Below the pieces are notes generated by a model. It was not told the origin of the DNA. It was given only the letters and a program-made list of their open reading frames with translations, and ran no database searches. This document shows, in pieces, positions 1 through 9,672 of a DNA stretch of 58,762 bases. The translations under genes were made by a program, and so were the position numbers. This stretch comes from Gammaproteobacteria bacterium (GTDB lineage Bacteria > Pseudomonadota > Gammaproteobacteria > Steroidobacterales > Woeseiaceae). The stretch spans positions 1-58,762 of the forward strand of contig JAOUGX010000014.1 in the NCBI GenBank assembly GCA_029865385.1, in the 5' to 3' direction. The number at the start of each line of letters is the position of its first letter. The first letter of the stretch is position 1.

Positions 1-973
<973 letters not shown>

Positions 974-1102
974 AAAGCTTTGAGCTTTTAACTTCCGAAC
1001 GAGATCCCCAAATTACTAAGAATTGAAGTATTTGGTTCTCACGTTTGATTTTGCCTGTAGCAAACTCCAACGCGAGCACCCACACAAATTATCTGATTTC
1101 AT

Positions 1103-1114
1103 TGTTAAAGAGCG
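1103..1114 (-). promoter_or_regulatory. rrn boxA antitermination site
   Basis: On the minus strand this reads CGCTCTTTAACA. It differs only at the first base from the E. coli rrn leader boxA consensus TGCTCTTTAACA. It lies about 130 nt upstream of the mature 16S 5' end, where the NusB/NusE (S10) antitermination complex loads on rRNA leaders. The position between promoter and 16S, and the near-perfect match, make the call strong. Confidence 0.88.
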
Positions 1115-1116
1115 AT

Positions 1117-1199
1117 TTTGATTCGGGGACGGTTACCCTGTTTGACCGCAATCGGTCCAAGACCGGCGCATCAAACAGGGTAACCGTCCCTGAATCAAA
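1117..1199. repeat. Large near-perfect palindrome (REP/RAYT-like) in the rrn leader
   Basis: Arms of 29 nt (1117-1145 and 1171-1199) are reverse complements with a single mismatch. They contain the core GGGGACGGTTACCCTGTTTG. The 25-nt spacer holds a second 5-bp hairpin (CGGTC at 1153-1157, GACCG at 1161-1165), so the whole element folds as one long stem. The core resembles REP/MITE sequences mobilised by Y1 (IS200-like, RAYT) transposases, from memory of that family. No transposase is in the window, so this would be a non-autonomous copy. It sits between the rrn promoters and boxA and is therefore transcribed in the 16S leader. Confidence 0.8.
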
Positions 1200-1210
1200 G
1201 CAGACCCACA

Positions 1211-1240
1211 ATTATACAGGCGACAAGGGGCCAAACGAAA
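1211..1240 (-). promoter_or_regulatory. Possible second rrn promoter (P2)
   Basis: On the minus strand a perfect -10 hexamer TATAAT lies at 1211-1216. A weak -35 candidate (TTTCGT or TTCGTT) lies 17-18 bases upstream at about 1234-1240. The predicted start, near 1204, is just before the large palindrome. Tandem P1/P2 promoters are normal for rRNA operons, but the poor -35 makes this only a candidate. Confidence 0.45.
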
Positions 1241-1307
1241 GCCCTCGCGTGCCTGTCATTTTGTTTGGGGATCTGGCTTGAAGGTAAGTCCCCCAAGCGA
1301 GCGGGGC

Positions 1308-1335
1308 ATTATAGCGACCAAATCCCTTAGGTCAA
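1308..1335 (-). promoter_or_regulatory. rrn P1-type promoter
   Basis: Minus strand: -35 TTGACC (1330-1335), 16-bp spacer, -10 TATAAT (1308-1313), followed by a GC-rich discriminator GCCCCGC. A 16-bp spacer and a GC-rich discriminator are hallmarks of stringently controlled rRNA promoters sensitive to ppGpp. The expected start is near 1301, giving a leader of about 330 nt that carries the palindrome and boxA. No ORF lies between it and the 16S gene. Confidence 0.82.
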
Positions 1336-1608
1336 CTCTTTATTGCGGCGTTTCGAATCCCTACTGGACAAGGGTTTCCCTGAGGCCGAACCTGCCAGAT
1401 TCGGAAGCCTTTTCGGCCGGGCAAACCAGTCCGAAAGTCGATTTCTGGCAACCGCAAGGCAATCTCGTCGCGCAGGCCGGGCAGCGATGGGAGACCGTGG
1501 CCCTAAACGGTTTCTGCGCAGGAATTGGCCCGATTACCTGACCGTTTGTTCCAATCACAGGCGCTGGTCGCAGTCTCGTTGGACGCTGTTCGGTCCGTGG
1601 CTGCCGCG
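1336..1608. other. Intergenic gap between the rrn promoter and the tyrS 3' end
   Basis: About 270 bases separate the rrn P1 promoter from the tyrS stop. Short ORFs occur here but none has a ribosome binding site or recognisable product. A TTCGAATC motif near 1353 resembles a tRNA T-loop, but flanking stems do not pair. I see no clear intrinsic terminator for tyrS. Any upstream enhancer of the rrn promoter (Fis sites, UP element) would lie in its right-hand part relative to 1335, but none can be assigned by eye. Confidence 0.5.
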
Positions 1609-2808
1609 TCAGGACAAAAGCACCCTGGCGAACTTGCGCTTACCAACCTGGAAAACATGCGTGGTACCCGCCGCAACCTCCAGGCTGCGGTCGTCAATCC
1701 GATCACCGTCTATCCGTACCGCCCCCTGCTGCAGCATGCGAAAAGCCTCGGAAGTGCTGCCGACTAAGCCCGCTTCCTTCAGTAAGTGCGCAATCCCGAG
1801 ACGCCCACCGTTACTCGCGACGCGAACTTCGGCTATCTCGTCTGGCATTGCACCCTTCTGGAACCTCGCTATGAATTCCTGCCGCTCGCGCATCGCGGAC
1901 GCCTTGTCATGAAATCTGCCAACGATTTCCTCTGCCAATTCAAACTTTACGTCACGCGGATTTCGGCCTTCAACGACTTGCGCCTTGAGTTCGCTGATGT
2001 CGCTAAGCGGACGAAAGCTCAACACTTCGAAATATCGCCACATCAAATCGTCCGATATCGACATGATCTTGCCAAACATCTCACCGGCCGGCTCGGTTAT
2101 GCCGATATAGTTTCCGAGCGATTTCGACATCTTGTTGACGCCATCCAGTCCTTCCAGAAGGGGCGTAGTCATCACTATCTGCGGCTCCATTCCATTACTT
2201 TGCTGCAGTTGCCTGCCGACCAGCAGATTGAACTTCTGATCCGTGCCGCCCAGTTCCACGTCTGCTTTGAGTGCAACTGAGTCGAAGCCTTGCACCAACG
2301 GATAGAGGAATTCATGAATTGCGATAGGCTGACCGCTCGCGTAACGCTTGCTGAAATCATCCCGCTCCAGCATGCGCGCAACCGTATGTTGTGCCGCCAG
2401 GCGGATCAGCCCGGCCGCACCGAGTTTTGACATCCACGTCGAATTGAATTCGACCCGGGTTTTTTCCGGGTCCAGGATTTTGAAAATCTGAGCCTCGTAG
2501 GTCTTCGCATTCTCGGCAATTTCCTCCTGGCTCAGCGGAGGGCGGGTCGAATTCTTGCCGCTAGGGTCGCCGATCATGCCGGTGAAATCGCCAATCAGGA
2601 ATACGACGTCGTGGCCGTATTGCTGGAATTGCCTCATCTTGTTTATCAGTACGGTGTGACCCAAATGTAGATCCGGGGCTGTTGGATCGAAACCGGCCTT
2701 CACGATCAGAGGCCTGCCCTTCCGCAGTTTCGCCTCTAGCCCGTCTTCCGGCAGTATTTCGTCCGCGCCGCGGGCGAGTTCCTGCAATTGTTCATCGATC
2801 CGTTTCAT
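1609..2808 (-). CDS. tyrS: Tyrosyl-tRNA synthetase
   Basis: Attaches tyrosine to tRNA-Tyr in the cytoplasm (class I aminoacyl-tRNA synthetase). The 399-residue protein has the class I HIGH-type motif HLGH at residues 48-51, the KMSKS loop at 226-230, and a C-terminal S4 RNA-binding domain from about 335 to the end (...[16 protein letters not shown]...). Length and motif spacing match the bacterial TyrS subfamily common in Gammaproteobacteria. The start is an ATG opening with [10 protein letters not shown]. It is transcribed away from the M23 peptidase and anmK, a pairing conserved in Pseudomonas relatives, and lies between the rrn operon and that pair. Confidence 0.97.
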   Translation of the reverse strand: MKRIDEQLQELARGADEILPEDGLEAKLRKGRPLIVKAGFDPTAPDLHLGHTVLINKMRQFQQYGHDVVFLIGDFTGMIGDPSGKNSTRPPLSQEEIAENAKTYEAQIFKILDPEKTRVEFNSTWMSKLGAAGLIRLAAQHTVARMLERDDFSKRYASGQPIAIHEFLYPLVQGFDSVALKADVELGGTDQKFNLLVGRQLQQSNGMEPQIVMTTPLLEGLDGVNKMSKSLGNYIGITEPAGEMFGKIMSISDDLMWRYFEVLSFRPLSDISELKAQVVEGRNPRDVKFELAEEIVGRFHDKASAMRERQEFIARFQKGAMPDEIAEVRVASNGGRLGIAHLLKEAGLVGSTSEAFRMLQQGAVRIDGDRIDDRSLEVAAGTTHVFQVGKRKFARVLLS

Positions 2809-2908
2809 TCGTCACTCTTAATATCCTACAAATATGGCAGTGCGACTGTAGCACCACGCAAGTTCTGAACTGCTTTGCCGGCTAAAAAATAGCGGGCGTA
2901 TCTGTTCT

Positions 2909-2937
2909 TTGACGCACATTTCACAACAGCCTTTAAG
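2909..2937 (+). promoter_or_regulatory. Candidate sigma-70 promoter for the M23 peptidase gene
   Basis: TTGACG (2909-2914), a 17-bp spacer and TTTAAG (2932-2937) give a plausible housekeeping promoter in the tyrS/peptidase divergent gap. It has a strong -35 and a moderate -10. The predicted start is near 2944. An alternative AT-rich block, GTTATAACA, follows at about 2944-2952. Confidence 0.45.
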
Positions 2938-3005
2938 GTCATGAGTTATAACACTTTTCTTTGACGAACTCGGGAGGCCACTGTACAGTAGCCGCTTCGA
3001 GCGAC

Positions 3006-4436
3006 ATGCAGGAGCATGACTTGAATCGCACGGTCAGCCCGCTACTACACGACTACAAACCGGCCAAAGACCCCAAAGGCAAATCCATCCGACCGATTCA
3101 ATGGTTCGCCGTCGGGCTCGGCCTTCCATTGCTGGGCGTCGCGCTTGTATTGTCAGTCAAAAGCACGCCAGTTGACCATCCCAGCAAATCCGTCGCAGCA
3201 GCGGGCGCAAACGCCGAACTTCGCCCGATCGGGTCTCAAATAGCCTCCGAGCCGGTCCTGATACTTGCCGATGACCATGATGCCGGCGGCGCAGTGCACG
3301 AATTTCATCCACCGCTTTTTCCATCGCCGTCTGAATTCGACTCCATACATCTGACCGTTCGATCAGGCGACACTCTGGACCGGCTGTTTCGCAAGAACCA
3401 ACTGGACCTCGGCCACCTGGCCATGATTACCCGACTGCCCGAGGCCGGAGCTCGCCTGCGCATGTTGCGGCCCGGAGACGAGCTCGAGATTGAACACGAC
3501 AACGGAAAGCTCGTGCGGCTCTATAGAAAGCTGGACCTTACGAGCGCCCTCGTTGTGAGCCGGAATGACGACGGATTCAAAGCCGAGGTGATTGACCGGC
3601 CGATCGAGATTCACAGGCGTCGTGCGTACGGCCGAATCGATAGCTCGCTATTCGAGAGCGCCAATTCAGCAGGATTGTCAGATAAGCTGATTATGAATCT
3701 TGCAGGAATCTTCGCCTGGGACGTCGACTTCGTACTCGACATTCGAACCGGCGACGATTATTTCATCCTTTACGAAGAAATTTACCAGGACGGCAAGTAC
3801 GTAACCGATGGCGAAATCGTCGCTGCGGAATTCAATAACAACGGGCGCACTTTTCAGGCGATTCGCTTTGCTGACAAGGGAGGACGGTCTGACTATTACA
3901 CTCCCGATGGACGCAGCGTGCGCAAGGCGTTTGTGCGTGCACCTGTGGATTTCAGCAGAATCAGTTCGAGCTTCAACCCGCGGCGAAGACATCCGGTCCT
4001 GAACACGATCCGTGCACATAAGGGCGTCGATTATGCGGCACCGTCAGGTACTCCGATAAAAGCCGCCGGTGACGGCAAGGTTGTATTTCGTGGTGTGAGC
4101 GGCGGTTACGGCAACGCCGTAATTTTGCAGCACGGCGGAAACATAACGACTCTTTACGCCCATATGTCGAAATTTTCAGCCACGGCGAAGATTGGCCAGC
4201 GAATCAAGCAAGGCCAGATCATCGGTTATGTTGGCAGTACCGGATTGGCTACGGCTGCACACCTGCACTACGAATACCGCCTGAACGGCGTTCACAGAAA
4301 CCCGAGAACCGTCGAACTTCCCCAGGCAGATCCAATCAATGAAGCTTACAAGGAGGATTTCCTTGCTGCCGTTCAGCCCATTCTGGATGACTTGCTTCAA
4401 TACAAGCGTACTCAGATAGCCACGGCCTCCCTCTAG
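3006..4436 (+). CDS. M23 family murein endopeptidase (MepM-like)
   Basis: Predicted inner-membrane-anchored peptidoglycan hydrolase facing the periplasm. From the ATG at 3006 there is a short cytoplasmic N-terminus, one membrane segment (about 31-51, FAVGLGLPLLGVALVLSV), and an OapA/LysM-like region (RSGDTLDRLFRKNQ...). The C-terminal M23 LytM domain has the zinc motifs HKGVD and HLHYE, with an intact HxH for catalysis. An in-frame TTG at 2961 would add 15 residues. A TTG at 3021 has the best ribosome site (AGGAG, 6-nt spacing), so the start is uncertain. MepM-type enzymes cut D,D-crosslinks during growth. Co-directional with anmK, 13 nt downstream. Confidence 0.9.
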   Translation: MQEHDLNRTVSPLLHDYKPAKDPKGKSIRPIQWFAVGLGLPLLGVALVLSVKSTPVDHPSKSVAAAGANAELRPIGSQIASEPVLILADDHDAGGAVHEFHPPLFPSPSEFDSIHLTVRSGDTLDRLFRKNQLDLGHLAMITRLPEAGARLRMLRPGDELEIEHDNGKLVRLYRKLDLTSALVVSRNDDGFKAEVIDRPIEIHRRRAYGRIDSSLFESANSAGLSDKLIMNLAGIFAWDVDFVLDIRTGDDYFILYEEIYQDGKYVTDGEIVAAEFNNNGRTFQAIRFADKGGRSDYYTPDGRSVRKAFVRAPVDFSRISSSFNPRRRHPVLNTIRAHKGVDYAAPSGTPIKAAGDGKVVFRGVSGGYGNAVILQHGGNITTLYAHMSKFSATAKIGQRIKQGQIIGYVGSTGLATAAHLHYEYRLNGVHRNPRTVELPQADPINEAYKEDFLAAVQPILDDLLQYKRTQIATASL

Positions 4437-4449
4437 GGTCTGTTGACGC

Positions 4450-5571
4450 ATGAAAAAAGCCGGCAAACTCTTCCTGGGGTTGATGTCGGGTACCAGCATG
4501 GACGGTATCGATGCGGCTGTTGTTCGCCTCGGCGACCGAAGTTGCGAAGTCATCGCCGGCCAGTGCATGGCTTACCCGGATTCGGTGCGCAAAGCCTTGC
4601 GCGCTATTCGGCAGGAGCCCGAAACCTGCTCGATCGATCAACTGGGGCAACTCGACAGTCAGGTCGGCGAGTGTTTCGCGGCGGCTGCAAAAGCCGCTCT
4701 TGATTCAGCCGGGGCCAGGCACACTGACATTGTCGCAATAGGCAGTCATGGCCAGACCTTGCGACATCTGCCCGACGCAGATCCACCGTTTACCTTGCAG
4801 ATCGGCGACCCGAACATCATTGCCGCGCGCACCGGTATAACGGTGGTAGCAGATTTTCGGCGACGAGACGTCGCGGAGGGAGGACAGGGCGCACCGCTGG
4901 CACCGGCGTTTCACAGCTGGCTGCTGGCGGACGAGCAGCAGGATCGCGCCGTGCTGAACATCGGCGGCATCGCCAACCTGACAGCGTTGCCGGCCGGCAG
5001 CGCAACCGTTACTGGATTCGATACCGGACCGGGAAATACACTGCTGGATGCATGGATTTCGCAGCATCGAAATATCGATTTCGATGACAACGGCGACTGG
5101 GCCGCACGAGGGCAAGCTTCGGACGAACTGCTTGACGCCATGTTGCAGGATCCCTATTTCGCCTTGCGCCCACCCAAAAGCACCGGATTCGAATATTTCA
5201 ACCTGGCCTGGCTCGCGCAAATGATTTCAAGGGTCGGATCGAAGCTGTCGCCGCAAGATGTGCAGGCAACGCTCCTTGAATTGACCTGTCGAAGTGTCGC
5301 CGATGCCGTCCGGCAGTATTCTTCGAGTGTTGCGACACTTTTCATATGCGGCGGCGGCGTGCACAACAAGCAACTGGTGCTGGAACTCGGGCGGGCGTTG
5401 ACGGGTATCGATATTCGGTCCACCGCAACGCAGGGACTCGACCCGGACTGGGTGGAGGCGGCCGCATTTGCCTGGCTGGCCAGATGTCGCATTGAAGGAT
5501 CGCCAGGCAATCTGCCCTCGGTAACAGGCGCATCCCGAAGCGCAATCATCGGCAGCATTTTTTCTGCCTGA
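4450..5571 (+). CDS. anmK: Anhydro-N-acetylmuramic acid kinase
   Basis: Phosphorylates and opens 1,6-anhydro-MurNAc to MurNAc-6-phosphate in cytoplasmic peptidoglycan recycling. The 373-residue protein begins with the family signature GLMSGTSMDGIDAA, continues with the ASKHA-fold phosphate motifs (IGSHGQT, NIGGIANLT, DTGPGN) and ends with the FICGGGVHN region. Length is normal for AnmK. The ATG start is 13 nt after the M23 peptidase stop, so the two are probably one transcript: a hydrolase releasing wall fragments and a kinase reusing them. AmpD, another recycling enzyme, is encoded at 30.8-31.4 kb. Confidence 0.96.
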   Translation: MKKAGKLFLGLMSGTSMDGIDAAVVRLGDRSCEVIAGQCMAYPDSVRKALRAIRQEPETCSIDQLGQLDSQVGECFAAAAKAALDSAGARHTDIVAIGSHGQTLRHLPDADPPFTLQIGDPNIIAARTGITVVADFRRRDVAEGGQGAPLAPAFHSWLLADEQQDRAVLNIGGIANLTALPAGSATVTGFDTGPGNTLLDAWISQHRNIDFDDNGDWAARGQASDELLDAMLQDPYFALRPPKSTGFEYFNLAWLAQMISRVGSKLSPQDVQATLLELTCRSVADAVRQYSSSVATLFICGGGVHNKQLVLELGRALTGIDIRSTATQGLDPDWVEAAAFAWLARCRIEGSPGNLPSVTGASRSAIIGSIFSA

Positions 5572-5597
5572 CAGCAATCTGCACGTAACCTTCGGCT

Positions 5598-5606
5598 TGA
5601 TATAAT
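5598..5606 (+). promoter_or_regulatory. Extended -10 promoter for ppk1
   Basis: TGATATAAT is a perfect extended -10 element (TGnTATAAT) in the 61-base gap between anmK and ppk1. No good -35 is visible, which extended -10 promoters tolerate. The predicted start is near 5613, giving a leader of about 20 nt that contains AAGGA (5622-5626) before the GTG at 5633. Confidence 0.6.
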
Positions 5607-5632
5607 CTGCCGCCCTCTCACAAGGATTCAGT

Positions 5633-7717
5633 GTGGATTTCGCAACGACCCGGCCCGCCGATCGCTACATCAATCGCGAGCTAAGCCTTCTTGAGTTCAA
5701 CCGTCGGGTTCTCGCTCAGGCAGCGGACCCGTCCGTGCCTGTCCTGGAACGACTGCGCTTTTTGTGTATTTCCAGCACCAACCTGGATGAATTTTTTGAA
5801 GTTCGAGTCGCGTCTTTCAAGCAACTGTTTGAAATTGATGCGCCGGCACAGGGGCCGGACGAAATTACGCCGGGCGAGCTGCTGGCAGAAATTCGCAAAC
5901 AATCGCTTGTGCTGGTCAGGCGCCAGTACGAATTGCTCAACGACGAGATCTTCCCTTCCCTCGCCGACTCGAATATCTATTTTCCAAGACGGGAGGACTG
6001 GACCAGGGAGCAGAAACTTTGGCTGAGACAGTTTTTTCACAATGAAATCGTGCCCGTACTGACGCCACTGACACTCGATCCATCCCGACCGTTTCCACGC
6101 ACCCTGAACAAGAGCCTTAACTTCATTGTGCGGCTTAATGGCGAGGATGCGTTCGGCCGCCAGCGCCATCGCGCGATCGTGCAGGCTCCACGGTCCCTAC
6201 CACGTGTTATTCGCTTGCCGGAACAATTTGACGAAATCGGCGCGAGCAATTTCGTATTCCTCTCGTCAATAATTCACGAACACGTGGACGAACTGTTTCC
6301 AGGAATGTCGGTCGATGGCTCATACCAGTTCAGAGCGACCCGTAACAGCAATCTGTACGTAGACGACGAGGAAGTGCAGGACCTCGTCCGTTCCCTCGAA
6401 GGCCAGCTCGCGGCAAGCCGTTACGGCGCCGCTGTTCGCCTGGAGATAAGCGACGATTGTCCGGAAGATCTTTGCGATTTTCTGCTCGACCATTTCTCGC
6501 TGGAACGCGAGGACCTTTATACCGTAGACGGTCCTGTCAACCTTAATCGCCTTGCTGCGGTTTGTGATATGGCCGGGCGTCCTGATCTTTGCTTCGCGCC
6601 ATTTGCGCCAGGACTGCCGACGGCGCTCAAATCCGGCGAAGATATTTTCTCGATTCTGCAAAAGAAAAACGTGCTGCTGCACCATCCATACCAATCATTC
6701 GCACCGGTGGTCGATTTCATCGCCACGGCTGCTGCAGACCCAAAAGTACTGGCGATAAAGCAGACCCTTTATCGAACCGGCTTCGATTCGCCTATCGTCG
6801 ACCATCTGGTGAAAGCTGCTCGTGCCGGTAAGGAAGTCACCGTTGTTGTCGAGCTGATGGCCAGATTTGATGAAGCTGCCAACATCTCATTGGCAAATCG
6901 CCTGCAGGAGGCCGGTGCCCATGTGGTTTATGGCCTGGTCGGCTTCAAAGCCCATGCGAAGATGTCCATGGTGGTGCGTCGCGAGCAAGACAATATCAGA
7001 CGTTACGTTCACCTTGGTACGGGCAACTATCACCCGGGCACCGCGCGCCTGTACACGGACTATGGCTATTTCAGCAGCAGCCGCAAACTCGGCGAAGACG
7101 TACACAAGGTATTTCTGCAGCTCACAAGCCTTACAGATGCCGGAAACCTCAACAGAATCCTGACCGCACCGTTTGCGTTATTCGACGCCATGAAGAGCCG
7201 GATCGAAAGAGAAATCGAACATGCCGAGGCTGGCAGGGATGCTCGCATCATTGTGAAAGTTAACGCGTTGATCGAACCCCAGATTATCGATGCGCTGTAT
7301 CGTGCTTCCGCCGCCGGGGTGAAAATCGATCTCATCGTTCGTGGCATGTGCGCTTTGCGCCCGGGGATCGAAGGTCTGTCTGAAAACATCAGCGTTCGAT
7401 CCATCGTTGGCCGCTTTCTGGAGCACTCCCGGGTCTACTATTTCTTAAATGGTGGAAACGAAGAGTTTCTTTGCTCCAGTGCAGACTGGATGGATAGGAA
7501 CTTCTTCCACAGGACCGAAGTCTGTTTTCCGATCCGGCAACGGCCCTTGAAAGACCGCCTGAAGGCAGATCTGGAGTTATTTCTCGCCGATAATTGCCAG
7601 GCGTGGAAGCTGCTTCCTGACGGCCGTTACGAGAAAATCCTGCCTGGCGACGAACCTGCCATATCGGCGCAGTCCGGATTCCTCCAGGAGCTGGCGGCAA
7701 CCAGTCAGCAAGCGTGA
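5633..7717 (+). CDS. ppk1: Polyphosphate kinase 1
   Basis: Reversibly transfers the terminal phosphate of ATP to long-chain polyphosphate. The 694 residues have the PPK1 layout: N-terminal helical domain (RYINRELSLLEFNRRVL), middle domain, and two phospholipase-D-like catalytic domains. The histidines expected to be essential are present: H441 in FKAHAKMSM (the phosphorylated His in E. coli PPK) and H598 in FLEHSRVYYF. The GTG start is preceded by AAGGA at good spacing. The 3' end overlaps the stop of convergent ppx by 13 bases, so the opposing polyphosphate enzymes are head-to-head at their 3' ends instead of forming an operon. Confidence 0.97.
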   Translation: MDFATTRPADRYINRELSLLEFNRRVLAQAADPSVPVLERLRFLCISSTNLDEFFEVRVASFKQLFEIDAPAQGPDEITPGELLAEIRKQSLVLVRRQYELLNDEIFPSLADSNIYFPRREDWTREQKLWLRQFFHNEIVPVLTPLTLDPSRPFPRTLNKSLNFIVRLNGEDAFGRQRHRAIVQAPRSLPRVIRLPEQFDEIGASNFVFLSSIIHEHVDELFPGMSVDGSYQFRATRNSNLYVDDEEVQDLVRSLEGQLAASRYGAAVRLEISDDCPEDLCDFLLDHFSLEREDLYTVDGPVNLNRLAAVCDMAGRPDLCFAPFAPGLPTALKSGEDIFSILQKKNVLLHHPYQSFAPVVDFIATAAADPKVLAIKQTLYRTGFDSPIVDHLVKAARAGKEVTVVVELMARFDEAANISLANRLQEAGAHVVYGLVGFKAHAKMSMVVRREQDNIRRYVHLGTGNYHPGTARLYTDYGYFSSSRKLGEDVHKVFLQLTSLTDAGNLNRILTAPFALFDAMKSRIEREIEHAEAGRDARIIVKVNALIEPQIIDALYRASAAGVKIDLIVRGMCALRPGIEGLSENISVRSIVGRFLEHSRVYYFLNGGNEEFLCSSADWMDRNFFHRTEVCFPIRQRPLKDRLKADLELFLADNCQAWKLLPDGRYEKILPGDEPAISAQSGFLQELAATSQQA

Positions 7718-9270
7718 AGCGTGTAGCCCACACCCTCGAGATAGGATTTTTCCCGGTCCAGATCGGCGACCGTCAGCGGATTCGCGTCTAACCAGTTGTC
7801 CGAAAAGTGCAGACTGATTTGGCTCTCGCCGACGGTCACGCGAATATCCGGTGACGGCGTTGTGCTGCGACTGCGATTAAGCAGCACGGCGATGCGCAGG
7901 AGAATCATCAGCCGCAGCGCGGGCTTGTGCCACGCTTTCGGCAGTGCCTGGCAACGCTCCAGACTTATGATCTGACGCTGGTTGGCTATCAGGACTGCGA
8001 GTATTTTCTGCTCTGCACGCGGAAAACCCGGCATATCCGCATTCTCGACAATGTACGCACCATGCTTTTGAAAACCACTGTGCGAAATATCCAGCCCGAT
8101 TTCGTGAAGTGCTGCCGCCCAATTCAAAATATTTGAGGCAAGCTCAGACGTCAGCTGCCAATCGGCTTTGCATTGATCGAGCAGCCTCGTGGCAGTCTCG
8201 GTGACACGTTGCGACTGCTGAGCGTCGACGTTGAATCGACGCGCCATTGCTCGCACGCTCCTTTCGCGCGCATCCTCGTGCTGAAGCCTGCCGAGATAGT
8301 CGTAGAGCAGCCCTTCACGCAGCGCGCCATCTGAAATTCGCAACTTGTTTATCCGCAGTGCGCGCAGCACTTCCGCGAGAATCGCCAGCCCTCCAGGCCA
8401 TACCTGTGCGCGCCGATCCGGCAGTCCGGATAGTGAAATCTGATCTACGTGGCCGAACTGCAATACTCGCTCTATCAGTTGCTCGACCGCATCAGGTGTA
8501 AGGTCATGTGATTCAATCACGCCAAGTTCGCGAGCGACTGCTTCGGTCGCGATAATCGTCCCCGACGTGCCAATGGCTTCGACGTCGGCATAACTTCTGA
8601 AATACGCCTTGATTGGTCGCAGCTTGAGCCTTGCGGCAAGACGGGCTTCGTCGAAAGCTTCGCGACTGATCTTGCCTTCCCTGAAATAGGTTTCGGTCAT
8701 CAGCACACAGCCCATGTGCAGGCTCTCAAGCGTCTTCGGATCTTTCCCTTCGCCGAGTATCAATTCCGTGCTGCCGCCCCCGATATCGAGGACCAGCCGG
8801 GTTCCCTCATTCGGCGGTAGGCTGTGAGAGACGCCCATATAGATGAGGCGCGCTTCTTCCCGACCGGAAATGACCTCTATCGGATGTCCCAGCGCTTTCT
8901 CGGCTTCTTCACGAAACCCTTCACTGTCGCGGGCACGGCGCAACGCACTGGTACCTGCTGCTCGCACACTGGAAGCTTGCATGTCGCGCAGGCGCTCACC
9001 GAATCGTGCCAGGCAATCGAGAGCCCGCTGTCGCGCCGCGGGAATCAAGTCGCCGTTTTTTTTGAGGCCTTCGGAAAGGCGAACGGTTTCGCGCAATCGA
9101 TCGATGATAGTGAGCTGGCCGAAGCGCAGCTCGCCGACTATCATATGGAAACTATTGGACCCGAGGTCAACTGCAGCGATGACTTCCGGCTTAGCGGAGA
9201 TGGCGGGTAATTCAGGAACCGGTTCGGGCGGCGCAGAGTTAATTGTCGGTGCCCCGCACGCGATCACCAA
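7705..9270 (-). CDS. ppx: Exopolyphosphatase / guanosine pentaphosphatase (Ppx/GppA family)
   Basis: Removes terminal phosphate from polyphosphate and may also convert pppGpp to ppGpp. The 521-residue protein has the ASKHA fold motifs AAVDLGSNSFHMIV near residue 32 and DIGGGSTELILG, plus the C-terminal HD-like helical domain (about 320-521) found in full-length Ppx. Ppx and GppA cannot be separated by eye; the pairing with ppk1 favours Ppx. It is the last gene of the minus-strand run DUF6776-bactofilin-erpA-ppx, 12 nt after erpA. The first 30 residues are low-complexity, so the true start may be later. Confidence 0.93.
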   Translation of the reverse strand: MVIACGAPTINSAPPEPVPELPAISAKPEVIAAVDLGSNSFHMIVGELRFGQLTIIDRLRETVRLSEGLKKNGDLIPAARQRALDCLARFGERLRDMQASSVRAAGTSALRRARDSEGFREEAEKALGHPIEVISGREEARLIYMGVSHSLPPNEGTRLVLDIGGGSTELILGEGKDPKTLESLHMGCVLMTETYFREGKISREAFDEARLAARLKLRPIKAYFRSYADVEAIGTSGTIIATEAVARELGVIESHDLTPDAVEQLIERVLQFGHVDQISLSGLPDRRAQVWPGGLAILAEVLRALRINKLRISDGALREGLLYDYLGRLQHEDARERSVRAMARRFNVDAQQSQRVTETATRLLDQCKADWQLTSELASNILNWAAALHEIGLDISHSGFQKHGAYIVENADMPGFPRAEQKILAVLIANQRQIISLERCQALPKAWHKPALRLMILLRIAVLLNRSRSTTPSPDIRVTVGESQISLHFSDNWLDANPLTVADLDREKSYLEGVGYTLHAC

Positions 9271-9282
9271 AGGCCGATAGAC

Positions 9283-9660
9283 TCAGACCGTAAATGACGA
9301 ACCGCAGCCGCATGTCGTCGATGCATTTGGGTTTCGAATGACAAATTGCGCGCCTTGCAAATCCTCTTTGTAGTCGATTTCGGCGCCCATCAGGTATTGA
9401 ACACTCATCGGGTCTACTACAAGAGTAACCCCCTGGTTTACTACACTGCTGTCACCCTCTTCCTTCTTTTCATCGAACGTGAAGCCATACTGGAACCCGG
9501 AACAACCACCGCCGGAGACGAATACACGCAACATGAGCTCAGGATTGTCTTCCTCCTGAATTAACTCATGTACCTTTCGTGCAGCCGCGTCCGTGAAAAT
9601 CAAGGGCGGTGGCGCAGAGTTGGAGCCTATTACGGGCGTTTCAAATTGAATGTCGTTCAT
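9283..9660 (-). CDS. erpA: Iron-sulfur cluster insertion protein ErpA
   Basis: A-type carrier that delivers [4Fe-4S] clusters to apoproteins. The 125-residue protein carries the three conserved cysteines of the HesB/IscA fold: one in [13 protein letters not shown] and two in the C-terminal TTCGCGSSF. The [13 protein letters not shown] opening is typical of the family. It is transcribed after bactofilin (12-nt gap) and before ppx (12-nt gap). The erpA neighbourhood with bactofilin and DUF6776 is conserved in Pseudomonas relatives, which supports ErpA over IscA or SufA. Confidence 0.95.
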   Translation of the reverse strand: MNDIQFETPVIGSNSAPPPLIFTDAAARKVHELIQEEDNPELMLRVFVSGGGCSGFQYGFTFDEKKEEGDSSVVNQGVTLVVDPMSVQYLMGAEIDYKEDLQGAQFVIRNPNASTTCGCGSSFTV

Positions 9661-9672
9661 ACCAAAAATTCC

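Noticed and set aside
1045-1281. A 78-codon open frame over the rrn leader
   Set aside because: It spans boxA and both palindrome arms; the region is explained by the rRNA leader, and there is no ribosome site.
1340-1380. tRNA-like T-loop (TTCGAATC) near 1353
   Set aside because: The flanking bases do not form the T-arm or acceptor stem.
2977-2983. GCCACTG, resembling a B12-box element of the cobalamin riboswitch
   Set aside because: No other conserved riboswitch helices are around it, and the downstream gene is an M23 peptidase.
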